Assembly: GCA_029215795.1 (NCBI GenBank)
Contig: JARDYH010000004.1
Span: 218,916,017-218,980,016, forward strand
DNA length: 64,000 nucleotides
Direction: 5' to 3'
From: Anniella stebbinsi
Taxonomy: Eukaryota > Chordata > Lepidosauria > Squamata > Anniellidae
Positions 45,396 to 57,839 of the stretch are shown in pieces. The notes beneath the pieces are model-generated. The model had not been told where the DNA came from and did not search any database. It worked only from the letters and a program-made list of their open reading frames with translations. Both the position numbers and the translations under genes were made by a program. The first letter of the stretch is position 1. Each line of letters opens with the position of its first letter.

Positions 45396-46194
45396 TTCAA
45401 TTCCCCTGACCCCGACAGCTCCTGAGCCAGATAGGGGGCCCATGCACCAGTTTCCTGTCAAAAACCTGAAGGTACTGTTTACTACAAAAGCCTTAGGAAG
45501 CAAGTAACAGCTGGGGAGGGGGATTGGCAGAAACTGGTGCAGGGGTCCAATCCAGCTCAGGAACACGTTCCAGCAATTCTTTCTTCAAAATAAATGTGGC
45601 ATATATATCTTTTAAAAAAGTCAGTTTATCATAATATATGCCTTGGCCATGAAAGTGCTCTTACTTTCATCTCCTTCTAGCCCCTAGAAGAATTAAAAAC
45701 CTATTGTAAGTTAGTGTTCCATTATAATTATTATTGACTGTTGCTTGTAAGATGCCTTGAGACTTATTTGATTGCAAGATGGAGTATAAACGTTCTGTAT
45801 ATATATGTGTGTGTGTGTATATATATATTTATTTATTGAATGATCCTACAGAGCATTGTTCCAACTGGCTGGCCCTGGCCAGGTTAGGATGTGATCGCTC
45901 CTCTAATGCACTACCTAATCTAATGCAATACAATTTTCTGTGTTTTCCTTTACTAAAAAATAATAAAATTGAAGAAGGGGACAGTGAGGGAGCATAGGAC
46001 AGGGATGGACAAACACAACCAAAAGATTAAGGCTAACATATTCAGTTAAAAAAGAAGGATGGGGTGTCCAGATTATAGGTAAAGTGGGTCTTGAGTCTGA
46101 AAGGGTTTAGGATTACTGCTATAAGGGACATCATGGCCCAGAAGAGAGAGAACAGGCCAAACTTTGTCTGCTCCTCCACTAAACATGACAACAG
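45396..46194. other. no gene recognised
   Basis: A TA/TG microsatellite lies at about 45797-45828. The stretch at 45690-45800 ('gatgccttgagacttatttgattgcaagatgg') resembles a LINE tail. Otherwise unrecognised. Confidence 0.4.
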
Positions 46195-46326
46195 CCTTCC
46201 CCACCCAGGTACCCTTCAGTTGTTTTAGACTTCCAACTCCCATCAACCCCAGCTATCATGGCCAATGGTCAGAAATGCTGGGAGTTGTGATCCAAAACAT
46301 CTGGGAGGCAGCAGGTTGGAGAAGGC
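46195..46326. mobile_element. foldback MITE, 'ttccccaacc...ggttggggaa' family
   Basis: Reads 'ccttccccacccaggtaccctt', then 'caactcccatcaaccccagc', and returns with 'gggagttgtgatccaaaacatctggg' and 'caggttggagaagg'. It is a near-complete hairpin. Siblings are at 46708 and 57711. Confidence 0.8.
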
Positions 46327-46374
46327 AGCTTTACAGCATTTGCAAAGGGGAAACCTAGCTTTGTATGAATATAT

Positions 46375-46622
46375 GAAGCCAGTACGGTGCAGTGGCTAGA
46401 GTGTTGGGCTGGGGGTCGGGAGATCTGGATTCCAGTCCCCACTTGGCTATAGAAACTCACTGAGTGACTTTGGGCCAGTCACAGACTCTCTGCCCAACCT
46501 ACTTCACAGGGTTGTTGTGAGGATAAAATGGAGAGGAAGGTCACGTATGCCACCTTGGGTTCCTTGGAGGAAAAAGGGCAGGACATAAATGCAAGAAATA
46601 AAATAAATAAATAAATAAATAA
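46375..46622 (+). mobile_element. tRNA-derived SINE, essentially full length
   Basis: A pol III A box is visible in 'gtgcagtggctagagtgttgg' and a B box in 'ggattccagtccc', spaced as in a tRNA. The body has 'cactgagtgactttgggccagtcac' and 'ttcacagggttgttgtgagga', then 'gccaccttgggttccttggagg', and a tail ending in AAAT repeats (46597-46622). It is the best-preserved of the three copies here. Confidence 0.9.
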
Positions 46623-46707
46623 GAAAATGCACCATTAGGCAGTATATGAATATCTCATATACTGAATTTGACCCTTGGTCCACCTAGCCCAGTAGTGTCT
46701 AATCCAC

Positions 46708-46817
46708 CCTTCCCCAACCCAGTGCCCTCCAAATGTGTTTGGACTGCAATTCCCATCATTCCCAACCAACATGGCCAATGGTCCCACACATCTGGAGGGT
46801 GCCGGATTGGGAGAGGC
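46708..46817. mobile_element. foldback MITE, 'ttccccaacc' family
   Basis: 'cccttccccaacccagtgccctcc' opens and 'acatctggagggtgccggattgggagagg' closes the hairpin. The right end is diverged. Confidence 0.8.
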
Positions 46818-47552
46818 TAGAAGCTCTCCAAAGTCTCAGGCAGTTATGGACCCTCCTTGACAAAAAACTATATCATAATGGTTATCCCTTGATGAAAAAA
46901 ATGGATCAGAAGCCCCCAAAGCCAGCAAGAAAGAAGGGTGGATCCACAGAAAGCCAGAACTGAGAATCTGCTAGACAGGAACTAGCAAATTAGGCCTGAC
47001 ATCAAACAGCTCTGTTGGGACAGTCGCTGCCAGCAGCCATGCTGTGCTGCAGCCTCCCCCTTTGAAACTTGGCACATCACCAGGCACAGGCCTATGCGAG
47101 GGCTAATGCTACTCCTAAGTCATTTCCACCTTCAGCTCTCTGTGGAAATGACAGAAGGAGCAGGTGCAGCAAGGGCAGGGGGCAGGGACCATCCCCACTC
47201 CTTAAAATAACTGGGGCTACCCGGAAAGGCACACAAGTAGCAATGGAAGAAAAAAGAAGCTGCAGGGCTGTCTGAGGTTGGCAGTCTCTCCAAGAAGCAC
47301 TGGGTGGGAAGAACACACTTCGTTTTGAAGAGAGGACTCCTCCCTTGCTACCGTTTGAGAGAGAGAGAGGGGGGGGGAAAAAAGAGCAAATCTGGGAGGC
47401 TTTCTCCAAGGAATTACACACGCTATATTTTAATTGCTACTTGCTGAGCCAGTGCAATCCAGTAAACAGACTGGTCTTACTAAGCTGTCTTTTGATCAAA
47501 TCGCCATCAGATTAAACCACCTGAAGAGCTACCCGGGTAAAAGGGGGAGAGA
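46818..47552. other. no gene recognised
   Basis: No coding or repeat family that I can name. Confidence 0.4.
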
Positions 47553-47722
47553 TTCAAAAGAGAAGGAATTAGAGCTAGCATGGTCCTGCGGAGATAGACT
47601 GGCCCTCTCCAGATAGGACTGATCTTCCCGCAGCGCTTTCAAATGGTGAAAAATACAAGGCATCTTCAGACATTTTGTGCAAGAGTGAAATCTAGGAGCC
47701 TGACAAACATATTGCTCCTGCA
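47553..47722. repeat. inverted duplication, left arm (170 bp)
   Basis: Matches the reverse complement of 48292-48461 without gaps and with two substitutions that I can find. It has no transposon-like ends and no flanking duplication. The spacer is 569 bp. Confidence 0.95.
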
Positions 47723-48247
47723 ATGTGGTTGCAAAGCCTTTATACATCACAGACTCCCTCTTGCCTCAGAGGTCTCTGCATGATGTGTAAGGGGAAAACT
47801 GACAAACCTTTGAAAATAAAACACACATGCAATAAAACAACAAGCTAATATGTGAAAAGAGTTGAGGAGCTTGTTTGGATTCATGCAAACATTCCATTTT
47901 CTTAGATCCATGAAACTCAGAGCGCTTCCAGGGGGTGTCTTGATGATGATATTTTGCTGCTTGTTCCCTCAAAACCCCACGGCATCGCAACTGTGGGGTG
48001 GGGGTGGTAAATCTCCTTGGCAGGAGAAAGCACAGGCTTTCTGCCCGAAAAAGCCACAGCACAGGCGGCCATTCAGCTCGTTGAGCCCACCCTCCTGCCC
48101 GGCCTTTCCGTGTGTCCCCCAACCTACCCAGCTTCAATCCAAAGCGAGATCGCCACCAACAGATAGCAAAGAAGGCGGTGACCTTGGAATAAAGGAAAAA
48201 GTCGCGGTAAGTCAGTGACTTTTTCAAAGTGCAGTTTCAGGCAAAAA

Positions 48248-48292
48248 GCAGTGGCTAAGGCTGCAGTGGCTAAGGCTGCAGTGGCTAAGGCT
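48248..48292. repeat. three tandem copies of a 15-bp unit
   Basis: 'gcagtggctaaggct' occurs three times perfectly, ending exactly where the right arm of the inverted duplication starts. Confidence 0.97.
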
Positions 48293-48461
48293 GCAGGAGC
48301 AATATGTTTGTCAGGCTCCTAGATTTCACTCTTGCACAAAATGTCTGAAGATGCCTTGTATTTTTCACCATTTGAAAGCGCTGCGGGAAGATCAGTCCTA
48401 TCTGGAGAGGGCCTGTCTATCTCCGCAGGACTATGCTAGCTCTAATTCCTTCTCTTTTGAA
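48292..48461. repeat. inverted duplication, right arm (170 bp)
   Basis: Partner of 47553-47722. The shared open frame (CIFHHLKALREDQSYLERA) in the two arms is not recognised and is probably not coding. Confidence 0.95.
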
Positions 48462-49827
48462 CAAAAGCATGAAAGTATAGAATTCTGGGGAGGAGGGGGG
48501 AATCCCCTAGAGCAACATAGCTGTCCTCCCCCAGTCATGGCTATAGATGTGATTGGATTGTTCCTTTTCCTATTGAGCGCACAACATAATGGTTGCATAC
48601 AATTCGTTGTTGTTTTTTAAAGTATCTTTTGTAATCACATCTGCCACGGGGGGGTTGGGGGGAGTAAATGAAGAGAAAAGAGCAAAAGAAAAATAGGTAA
48701 AACAAACTTTCAAACTTCAGAAAGAAAAACAGGGGGCCAAACAGAGTACGAGCAACAGCCACAAAAAATAACCCTATCAAATTGTAAAATAAAATAAGTT
48801 CAACCATGTTTACAAGACAAGTTTTTATTCCCATCTGAAATGTCCAGGCAACAGTCTCCAATGGGAGGGAGCCCCCAGCAAACTGATTTATATCAGATTC
48901 CGATCTGAGGACTACTAAATCAACATGCCAACAGTGCTAGCGAGTGAAAGTGCAGGGCCAGCGTTTCATGCCATGGCTAAAAGCAAACTGAAAGCTGTGA
49001 GTGAACGATTGCGGCAAGGTCAAGTACTGCCAAGGCCTCAATGTAAACACAGGTGTTGTGGAAGGAAAGTGGATGGGGCTACTCCATCCAGCAGCCGGGG
49101 AAACACTGGCAGCCACATTGCTGCTTAGGAGAGAGGCCAAGGTGGCCTTACCTGTTTCCTCCCCCACCCCCAGGGCTTCTCTTCATACCCTGTGAAGTTG
49201 TCTGACGTTATTACCACCTCATTTACTGGCATTTAACAAAGATTATTTTATATATGAAGGAGGTGGAAGCTGCTGGCCTCTTTGGAGCAGCCACTTTGCT
49301 GAATGTCAGGGGGCCCTGGGTATGTTTTTATGCGCACATGTGTGCTTTTCAAATAAGTAAACAGAGGAGCCAATTAAATAGCACAGAAACAACACATGGT
49401 ATAGGCCTCCCTGGACTCTACCAATTAAGACAGCTAGTGGCATAAATCATAGTGACAACATACGCATACACAAAGCATTAAAGCTTCCCTGTTTTCCACA
49501 TCTAGTGCCAAACTAGATGAGATATTGGGTTTTTTTGTTTCTTAAAAATATTTTTAAAAATAAACTGTGGGATACTCCAAGTTGGGTTGGGACGATGGCA
49601 ATAGGGAAAACTAGGTTTAAATCCTTCCCAAGTGCTATTTCTTCAAGTCAATAGTTAATTGACTAAAGCTGGTTTTAGTCCTGCTAGTGAAAATGTAGCT
49701 GTAATTTTTCCCCAATTGGGCAAATAGCAGCTTGGGAGTAAATTGGGGAAATGTCCTAAGGAGGAGGAAGTAATCCCACAATACTATAGTTCCAATCTAA
49801 TTTGGGGGGTCCTCGTAGCTGCTTTAA

Positions 49828-49862
<35 letters not shown>

Positions 49863-49999
49863 ATGGAACTCTTATATTTCTATCTAGTTTGGGCCAAATT
49901 TACATGGGAGCATTCAAATATGCAATTCACACCCATAGACTGAAGTGGTACATCCCAGAAAGGACTGCATAATGTGTTTCTTATATAGAGAGAGGGTCT
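48462..49999. other. no gene; one AAT microsatellite
   Basis: AAT repeat at 49828-49861. The remainder is unrecognised A/T-rich sequence. Confidence 0.4.
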
Positions 50000-50848
50000 T
50001 CAACTTGTTCTGGATGGGGTCGCACTCCCCCTGAAGGAGCAGGTTTGTAGTTTAGGGGTTCTCCTAGAACTCTCTCTGTCACTTGAGGCTCAGGTGGCCT
50101 CGGTGGCATGGAGTGCCTTCCACCAACTTCGGTTGGTGGCTCAGCTACGCCCCTATCTGGACAGGGATAATCTGGCTTCAGTTGTCTATGCTCTGGTAAC
50201 CTCCAAGTTAGATTACTGCAATGCGCTCTAGGTGGGGCTGCCTTTGAAGCGGCCAGATTGATAACAGGGATCAGAAGATTCGAGCATATAAGACCTATTC
50301 TGGCTCACTTGTGTTGGCTGCCTGTAGGTTTCCGAGCCCAATTCAAGGTGCTGGTTTTAATCTACAAAGCCTTACACGGCTTGGGACCACGATACCTGAC
50401 AGAACGCCTTTCCCAACATGAGCCTACCCGAACACTACGTTCAACATCTAAGGCCCTCCTCCGAGCGCCTACTCTGAGGGAAGCTTGGAGTCGGCAACAA
50501 GGGAGAGGGCCTTATCTGTGGTGCTCCCCCCCCCCCCAATTGTGGAATGATCTTCCCGACGAGGCGCGCCTGGTGCCATCATTGTTATCTTTTCGGTGCC
50601 AGGTCAAGACTTTGCTCTCAAGCATTTAGCAATATCTGATGAGCCTAGGTCTGTTTTGTTGTTGTTGTTGGTTTTTTTTTTAAGCTCATATCTTTTTAAG
50701 TTATTATAGTGGTTTTAAATGTATGTGTATATAGTATGTTTTTGCAGTTTATTTTTTTATATTGTTTTTAAGTGTTTTAATCTTATGTAAATCGCCCAGA
50801 GAGCTTTGGCTATGGGGTGGTATACAAATACAATAAATAAATAAAAAA
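50000..50848 (+). mobile_element. L2-type LINE 3' end
   Basis: From 'gatggggtcgcactccccctgaagg' through 'gtaacctccaagttagattactgcaatgcgctc' (SKLDYCNAL) to the open frame at 50258-50629, with HIRPILAHLCWLPVGFRAQFKVLVLIYKALHGLGPRYL and LWNDLPDEARL. The 3' UTR ends 'atcgcccagagagctttggctatggggtgg' then 'aaataaataaa'. Internal stops and a C-run mark it as inactive. Confidence 0.88.
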
Positions 50849-52902
50849 CAAAATGTTTGAATCAGCCTGGATTGGCTGTTGACAAGTGCTCTAAAAAAAA
50901 GTTTGTAGGAGCCACATCCAGGGTGAATTTAACAGGGGCTGTACAAGATTGTCTTGCCACACATCCTAAGCAGTTGAAGTCAGCACAGGTTTAGTGAAGA
51001 AAGTGGCTAACATTGGCTAAAGTGTTCATGAACAGGCTCTGAGCAACACAAGCAATGTAGGTCTACCTACTCATTTAACATAATTACTGCTTAGTTTATC
51101 AAACACCCAGAAGCCAATTCTAAATTGGCTCAGTTCATAAAATATACCAAACTATTGTCTGCATTAACCATAATTTAGAGCCGATATCATGGTTTGAGCT
51201 GGGCATAACTATGATTTGTCAATTCAGACCTCACACTAAACTATAATTTACTGCTTTCTAGGGTGAAAAAACAGCATATAAAGGCTATAAATAAACTAGT
51301 ATAAACCATGGTTTGCAAACCCAGTTCCAAACCATGTTTTCCGGTTCTGGTTTGCTGATCTATTGACCCAGTTCGCATGTCAAAAGAACCTTGCGGTTGT
51401 TATGAATGAGCAGCAGTGAGCATGCTAGCTCCCTCTATCTGATCCCTCTGGCAGAACTCAACAACCAAGGGATGCACCATCCATGGGTTGTTTAGGGTGA
51501 AGTCCAAACTGGGAGTTCTGGGTTGTTGGGGAGAGAACACTCAGAGCTGGGAACCCATGGTTAACCAGGTTCCAACTCTGGATTGTTTCCCCCTAAACAA
51601 CCCAGGAATCTCCGTTTGGACATCACGCTGAACAACCCAGAGTGTCCCTGGATTGTTTAGCTCCTCCTGCTTGCAGCGGCAACAATCAGGCAGTTGGACC
51701 CAGTATGCCCACTCGCTGCCGCTCGCTCACAACTACCCAGCGTTTTTTAAAAAGCTGTGTTATTGTGACATACAAACTTGTCAGCTGTGAACCATGGTTG
51801 GCCAATTCAGACATCACATCAAACACACTTAAGCTTCCAGAATCATGGCTTTGTGCTATGTCTTTTAAAAGCCCTAGTTAAATGATTCTGTACTCACAAT
51901 TTTTAGAATACTCTCTGCACAAGTCCTGTATGCACACAGGTGTGATGGAATGCATGCTACACCCATACATGTGTGTGGTTCACACAAATCTTCTCCCTCA
52001 AAGAAAAAGGGACGGACAGAGAGGAAAAAAACATGCAAAGCAGAACTAAGTCACACATGTGGTGGGGGGGGGGAGGAAATACATGCACCTGCTAAGCAAG
52101 TTGTTATCAGCTGCTTTCAGCTAGAACCTTATTGCCAATGCTTAGAGGAGGAAAGGCAAAACTCAGGTTTTGGCCAGGCTAGAAGAATGAAGAATATGTT
52201 CTTTATCGGTGATTCACAGATGAGCATAAATGGCCTATTGGCCAAGGTGGTTGGTTGGGTTTTTAAAACACACACACATACACACAACTTTTCCAGGTCA
52301 TTTCTGAGACGCTTCGTATACTTGAAAATGAGAGATTAATAGCATTGGCTACGTTCAGGCATAATGTAGGCAGGTGTCAGGCAACATTCCCCACACATAC
52401 TAAGTATGCCAATACTCTCGACGCTGAAAAGGCTTTTGATAGTGTCTCCAGAGGACTCTGCATTTAAGATTCCGCTGAACCTCTCTTTCCCCTTTGGAAA
52501 AGAAGTTTATTACACGCAGTTTTGTTCCTTGGCTTCTGCAGTTACCAAAGCTCATGGCCCATCAACTTCCTCTGCTGTTCAGCACCTGTTCGAGATCACC
52601 ATTTATTTCCTTAGCTTTCTGTGTTGAAGGCAGGAACCTTTAAGGTGCCAGGATGAGATCAGATGCCTCCATGGACAAGCTTGTGATGGGGAAAGGGAGG
52701 GGAAGGGGGCTGGCTTTGATTCTTTGATCTTCACTGCCAGTACAATATCATCAGTATCAGGGACTTAAAAGAAAGTCGATCTTCCCCATGGATGTCAAGT
52801 GAACTGAAGGGGGGAAACCATTAGATCTGACTGCATTAGATGAGTCACAGATTCCTTCCCTGACACATTCTAACCTTCAGGTTTTAAAGCAATAATATAT
52901 AC

Positions 52903-52942
<40 letters not shown>

Positions 52943-53744
52943 CTCCAAATGCTAAGAAAACCCTGCCATATTTTGGAATCAATGCCTTTCAGAAAATATT
53001 ACTACTGGAATCTTAGTAGCATACAGGGCTTTTAATCAAATCCCGTATATTCTGTGGGATTCCCAAGCTAAACCTTATAACAAAACTCAGTGCATCTCCC
53101 AGAAGGCCAACAGTGAGTCAGGCTGAGATTTGCAATTCTGTGGTAAACTGCAGTAAGCAATACATAACAAAACATGCTTATATATATAAGGGATTGCTTT
53201 ATTCCAGAACAGATGAATTATCAAGCTCTTTCACTACTGGATAATGCTCCTGATTATACAACTATATTGAAAAGAAATACTTGGTGTAATTAATGGAACA
53301 ACAGTATATTTAATTCCGCTAGACCCTAAAAAGTGTTGCTGTGTTATTTAAAAGTTATTGTTGATATCAGTGCCCTTGAGTTCATTCTAAATTTATTAAG
53401 AGCAGCAGAAATGTGTATGGGTACAACTTATGAAAGAATGCAGAAACCACCACTGACTGGTTGAAAACAATTTGCACTATTGCTCTAATATCAAGACTTG
53501 AGTTATTTTCCGAGGCTGTGATTCTACACACAATTACATTAAAGCAAGTGCCACTGAAAACAATTATTTCTAAGTAAACATTAATAGGATTGTGCTGGAA
53601 AAAAAGCTCCATTGGCAAGTGGATTTAGACTTCATTGGACAACTGATTCTTTTCATAACTTTTTGGTATGACTCTTTATCTTTGCTCTTTTAACTTTTAA
53701 TTTTTTAAGGTTTTAAAATATTAATACTACACATGACATTGCTT
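50849..53744. other. no gene; MITE-like block and a TA/CA microsatellite
   Basis: Microsatellite TA then CA at 52894-52942. The block 51181-51870 is listed separately. The rest shows no recognisable coding or repeat family. Confidence 0.4.
51181..51870. mobile_element. possible MITE block with 'ttcagacatcac' and 'aaccatgg' words
   Basis: Words typical of the 'cgacaacac' families recur: 'aattcagacctcacac' (51221), 'tttggacatcacgctgaacaaccc' (51613), 'caattcagacatcacatcaaac' (51804), 'gttgtttagggtgaag' / 'cctaaacaaccc'. No clear single pair of ends is visible, so it may be several nested elements. Confidence 0.4.
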
Positions 53745-54115
53745 TACATACACTCTCCTGCAACAACCGTTACAACAACCCTGTATGGCAAATAAGTATT
53801 ACCGTATTGTCCCCATCCTGCAAACTGAGAGACAAGGCTAACGGTGCATCTGGATGGGGCAGTGGGAGATCTGTAATTGGATCTACTCCAGTTTTTTGTT
53901 TTTGTTTTGATTCCGACGGACCCAATCCGACGGAAGATGCATTGCTGCTGCTTTTTTTCCCCCTTTGCTTTTTTTTAAGTAGGGAGAAACCTATAACTAG
54001 ATCTCCCATTTTCACATGAACCAGTTTGGCCCTGCGGTTCAATGGCTTGCTTAAAGTCACTTAGTAAGTTCGTGGCACAGGCAAAATTTGAACAAGGGAA
54101 CTCCGTGCCAGTCTC
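53745..54115 (+). mobile_element. ancient L3/CR1-like fragment with an insertion
   Basis: Left part 'ttacatacactctcctgcaac...acaacaaccctgtatggcaaataagtatt' and 'gtccccatcctgcaaactgagagacaaggc', right part 'aatggcttgcttaaagtcacttagtaagt...gaacaagggaactcc'. The middle (about 53838-54035) is foreign, with 'tgggagatct' near its start and 'agatctccca' near its end. Confidence 0.55.
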
Positions 54116-54227
54116 TTAACCACCACCACATACACACCCATACACACAGAGGGTTTCTCAGACCCAGCTCTTCAAGGCATCTTGCAGTCAATCACACTGC
54201 TGAATTTAACCACTTCATTGTGTATAA

Positions 54228-54400
54228 GAAGAGCCATGTCCATCTAGTCCCACACTCTGTTCTCACAGTGGCTGAGCAGATGTTGACCAGAGACCCACAA
54301 GTAGAACACAGTGCAACAGCACCCTCCCATCCATGTTTTCCAGCAACTGGTATATATAGGCCAAGGAACATTAATACTGGGCTGTAGTATAGAAATGATT
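54228..54400 (-). mobile_element. CR1-type LINE 3' end fragment
   Basis: Opens with 'aagaagagccatgtccatctagtcccacac' and continues 'cacagtggctgagcagatgttgac', 'gcaacagcaccctcccatccatgtt', 'ccagcaactggtat', the reverse complement of 40150-40318. Confidence 0.75.
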
Positions 54401-54473
54401 GCAGCAAACAATTCCAGTAAGTGTAAATGCCAATACTTCTGGCCTGTTGACAGTACAGTACACAGATCTCTTA

Positions 54474-54730
54474 GGGCCTGTTCAGAGGACACTTCAGGCT
54501 CTGTGCTTAGCGAAACTGTGTTTCTCTGGGGTTAGCACTAATCACAAGCCGTGCTGTTGCACACAACACTTTAAGCCACGGTTAGAGTTGCTAATCCTGC
54601 TGCAGGCAGTCCAACTGTGGTGAGTGAGTTAGCAGGGTTTAGCAAAATGCATCGCACAAGATGCCTTAAACCCTGCTGCTTAACCAAAAGCCTTAGCCAG
54701 CAGGGTTTAAGGTGTCTTCTGAACAGGCCT
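54474..54730. mobile_element. MITE, 'ggcctgttcagaggacac' family
   Basis: TIRs GGCCTGTTCAGAGGACAC and GTGTCTTCTGAACAGGCC are perfect over 12 outer bases. TTA flanks both sides (54471-54473, 54731-54733), a possible 3-bp duplication like that of PIF/Harbinger elements. Internal 'ttaaaccctgctg' and 'cagcagggtttaa' stems are visible. Confidence 0.88.
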
Positions 54731-55395
54731 TTAAAGAGCTCAGAAAAGGGGTTAGGCTGGGATCCAAAGAGCTGCTTAAGGTCACGCAAGGGACCTGTGT
54801 TAGTACGGTGGAATATTTTACTGGGGGCTTTCCCCTTAGAACAGCTGACCCCCTCCCCCCAATTCCATATCACAAAGTGCTTTTGAAATTCCCCTTGGCT
54901 TTCAAACAGTTTGTCATTTAGAATGGAGAGCTGATGTTGAAGAGGAGTAAGTCTATAGGCCTTTTAGGCTTAAAAAACTAGTTCCACAGTTCTTTGGATC
55001 CTGGGCAAAAACATTAATAAAAATGCAAGTGTCCCAATTTGTCATCTGACCACCGAATGAAGATAGTGATGAAATTCCACTCCAAAAAACAAACATATGA
55101 AACCTCATTGGTACATCAAGTAATTTGTAGCTATTCTACTGGATAAACAACTCAAAACTATGTACCAAGAATGGTGGGAGTAAGGATTTCCTTTCCTTGT
55201 AGGGTGTAAAGTCTTAAGAACCATGGAACTAGCTCTATAAGGCCAAGAGGGCTACAGACTGGCTTTTCTTCAGCAGAAGATCTCCCATTCCACACAGCAA
55301 CACCTAAATTCTCCTAGTTGTCAGTCTCTTAGCTGACACCAGTTTGGCTTGTTCAGCTTGGCTGGAAATAGGATACTGAGTGACATACCAGGAGG
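54731..55395. other. no gene recognised
   Basis: No coding or repeat family that I can name. Confidence 0.4.
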
Positions 55396-55553
55396 TAGGG
55401 TGACCATATGAAAAGGAGGACTGGGTTCCTGTGTCTTTAACAATTGTATAGAAAAGGGAATTTCAGTAGGTGTCATTTGAATGCATGCAGCACCTGACAA
55501 AATGCCCTCTTCATCACAACAGTTAAAGCTGCAGGAGCCCTGTCCTCTTTTAG
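55396..55553. mobile_element. hAT-type MITE, single unit, right end lost
   Basis: Starts TAGGGTGACCATATG. The unit proceeds through 'agaaaagggaatttcagtaggtgtcattt' to 'ggagccctgtcctctttta', then breaks off before the right TIR. Confidence 0.85.
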
Positions 55554-55874
55554 ACCCTGGATTGTCACTCAACATTTTTGCTATGAGAACAGCTACTAGA
55601 AGATTGATTTTTCATATCAGCTGTGAAGATCCCATAGGGGATAATCATTGCTTGATGGGTAAAGTTGTTCAATAGAAAATAAACCAGAAAGTAAACCATT
55701 GTGTTAACTTTGGGGCAGTGGACATGTTGTGAAGGCTGTTTGAAATCACTCCGCTTGGCAGCTGACTCCATGCAATGAGCCACTCATGTGAGGCAGCTGA
55801 ACACAGGCCCAGGATAATTTTCTCCAAGCATTCATAAAGTAAAGAAAAGATTACTGGAGTGGGGCTGGCAGATT

Positions 55875-56690
55875 AGCACACTTTTATTTACTTATTTATT
55901 TCATTACATATTTAGACTGTCCAACAGCCAAGGCTCTCTGGGCAGTTTACAATTAAAACCATAGTATACAAAAATCAAGATTAAACTTTAAAACTTTTTA
56001 AATGTCATATAAAACCAGAATAAGTTCAGGGAAAGCTTGTCTAAAAAGACGTGTTTTCAGGAGGCATTTGAAGGATTTTACGTTTTCCGCCTCCCAAACC
56101 ACACAAGGGAGGGTTTTCCAGAGGGTGGGTGCCGCTACAGAGAAGGCCCGCCGTTGAGGTTCTTCATGACGACGTTTTGTTCGTTTTGTTCATCTTGGAA
56201 TGACGAACAGGGCCTCTTCTGACGATCGTAAATGTCGTCTGGGTGTATATAAGGGAAGGCGGTCTGCTAGGTATCCTGCTGCCAAGTTGTTTAGGGCTTT
56301 ATAGGATAATAGCCTTGTATATGGCTCGGTAGCTAACAGGCAGCCAGTGCAGTTCTTTTCACACTGGTTTTATGTGGGCAGAGCTAGGTGTCCCAGTGAG
56401 CACCCTCGCTGTTGCGTTCTGCACAAGCTACAGCTTCCGAACCACATACATGGGTAGCCCCACAGAGAGCGCATTACAGTAGCCTAATCATGAGTTTACC
56501 AGTGCATGAATGACCATGGCTAGGCTAACCCTATCCAGGAACTGGCATACCAACTGAAGATAATGGGCGCTCTGGGCCACCAAGGCCACCTGGTCTCTAG
56601 TGACAAAGATGGGCCCAGGAGCACCCCCAAACTATGGACCTGCTCCTTCAGAAGGAGTGCAACCCCATCCAGACAAGGGAAACATCCCAC
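55875..56690 (-). mobile_element. L2-type LINE 3' end, decayed
   Basis: In reverse complement the A/T-rich 3' end ('aaataaataagtaaataaa', 'ctgcccagagagccttggctgttgg') precedes, moving upstream, degraded coding sequence equivalent to HALV.S.L.YCNAL, 'gggctacccatgtatgtggttcgg' and 'cactggctgcctgttagc'. Frames are broken throughout. Confidence 0.8.
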
Positions 56691-56754
56691 CTTCATGGAA
56701 TTTGGTCACTAATGCTACTCATATCTGAGGCTGCTTTTACCTTTCTCATTTAAC

Positions 56755-56830
56755 TACATAAGAAGAGCCATGCTGAGTCAGACCAAGGGTCCATCTAGTC
56801 TATCTAGTTCATCTATGGCCCTCCCACGGT
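56755..56830 (-). mobile_element. CR1-type LINE 3' end fragment
   Basis: 'cataagaagagccatgctgagtcagaccaagggtccatctagt' is the reverse complement of the common CR1 3' terminus. Confidence 0.75.
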
Positions 56831-56879
56831 GGTGGTACAAAAGTTCAAATAAAAAGAACTAACAATGCAGGGAGCATAA

Positions 56880-57070
56880 GGAACAAGGCTTGGGAGAGCC
56901 CCGTGGAAGAGCACACTGGTTTGCATGCAGAAGGTCCCAGGTTCAATGCTGGCATCTCCAGTTCAACGGGCCTGAGGAACTAGGGCTAGGAAAAGACCTT
57001 TGCCCGAGACCTTGGAGAACTGCTACCATCACAATAATCAGATCTGAACTAAATAGAACAATGACCTGAT
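56880..57070 (+). mobile_element. tRNA-derived SINE
   Basis: tRNA-like head 'gagccccgtggaagagcacactggtttgcatgcagaaggtcccaggttcaatgctgg' carries A- and B-box-like motifs. The body has 'gagaccttggagaactgctacc'. Same family as 10860-11005 (minus). Confidence 0.8.
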
Positions 57071-57710
57071 GGAAAGAAGCAGTTCAGGTCTTCTTGTGCA
57101 TTAGGATGTGTGGGAAGAACATGTGTGCATGAAGAAGCATCGGGAGAGGAAGCATAAAGTCACGCACACTTCATTCTGTTGCCTCTTCTTTATAGGATGT
57201 CTGAGACAGCCCCTTATTGCTCTCTGTGGTCCCAGAACTAGTCGTGCCCCAGTGATTGAGAGTGGGAAAGATTTAAAACATGCTGAAAGACCTAACTTTA
57301 CAGAACTCTCCAAGGGGATTTTGTCCAAGATAAGCTGAGGTTCCTCATCCCTTCCAAGCTCTGAAGCATATACATCTTTTATAAACAATCCCTGGATGGG
57401 TGAAAATAGAGGAGAGGCAGAGCCAAAAGGGAGTGCTCAGGGGTATTTCTTCCATTTGATGGCAGACATTTATTGGCTTGTTTTAGCATTTTGTCTTCAT
57501 TTTAACATCTGTCTAATATATGTTATTAATTTACAGTGTCAGTGAGGAAGGTTGCTATTGAAATGTATTGGGCAATTTATATCCAATAGTAAATTACTAC
57601 TTTTGAGCATTACCTTGAGGATCTGCCTCTCTTTTTTTCCTCCTAGTGCTGTCCATCCTTAATCCCACCCTAGGAACAACCAAGCGATGGGCGATACAAA
57701 CACCCACCCA
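57071..57710. other. no gene recognised
   Basis: No coding or repeat family that I can name. Confidence 0.4.
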
Positions 57711-57839
57711 CTTCCCCAACCTGGTGCCCTCCAGAGGTTTTGGACTACAACTTCCAGAATTCCTGAACACTGGCCATGCTCACTGGAGCTGATATGAACT
57801 GAAGTCCAAAACATCTGGAGAGCACCAGTTTGGGGAAGG
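57711..57839. mobile_element. foldback MITE, 'ttccccaacctggtgccctcc' family
   Basis: Near-perfect hairpin: 'cttccccaacctggtgccctccag..gttttggact' pairs with 'agtccaaaacatctggagagcaccagtttggggaagg'. The loop is around 'ggccatgctcactggagctg'. Confidence 0.88.

Noticed and set aside
54228..54535. Several overlapping frames around a possible small gene
   Set aside because: They lie in a minus-strand CR1 3' UTR and an adjacent MITE.
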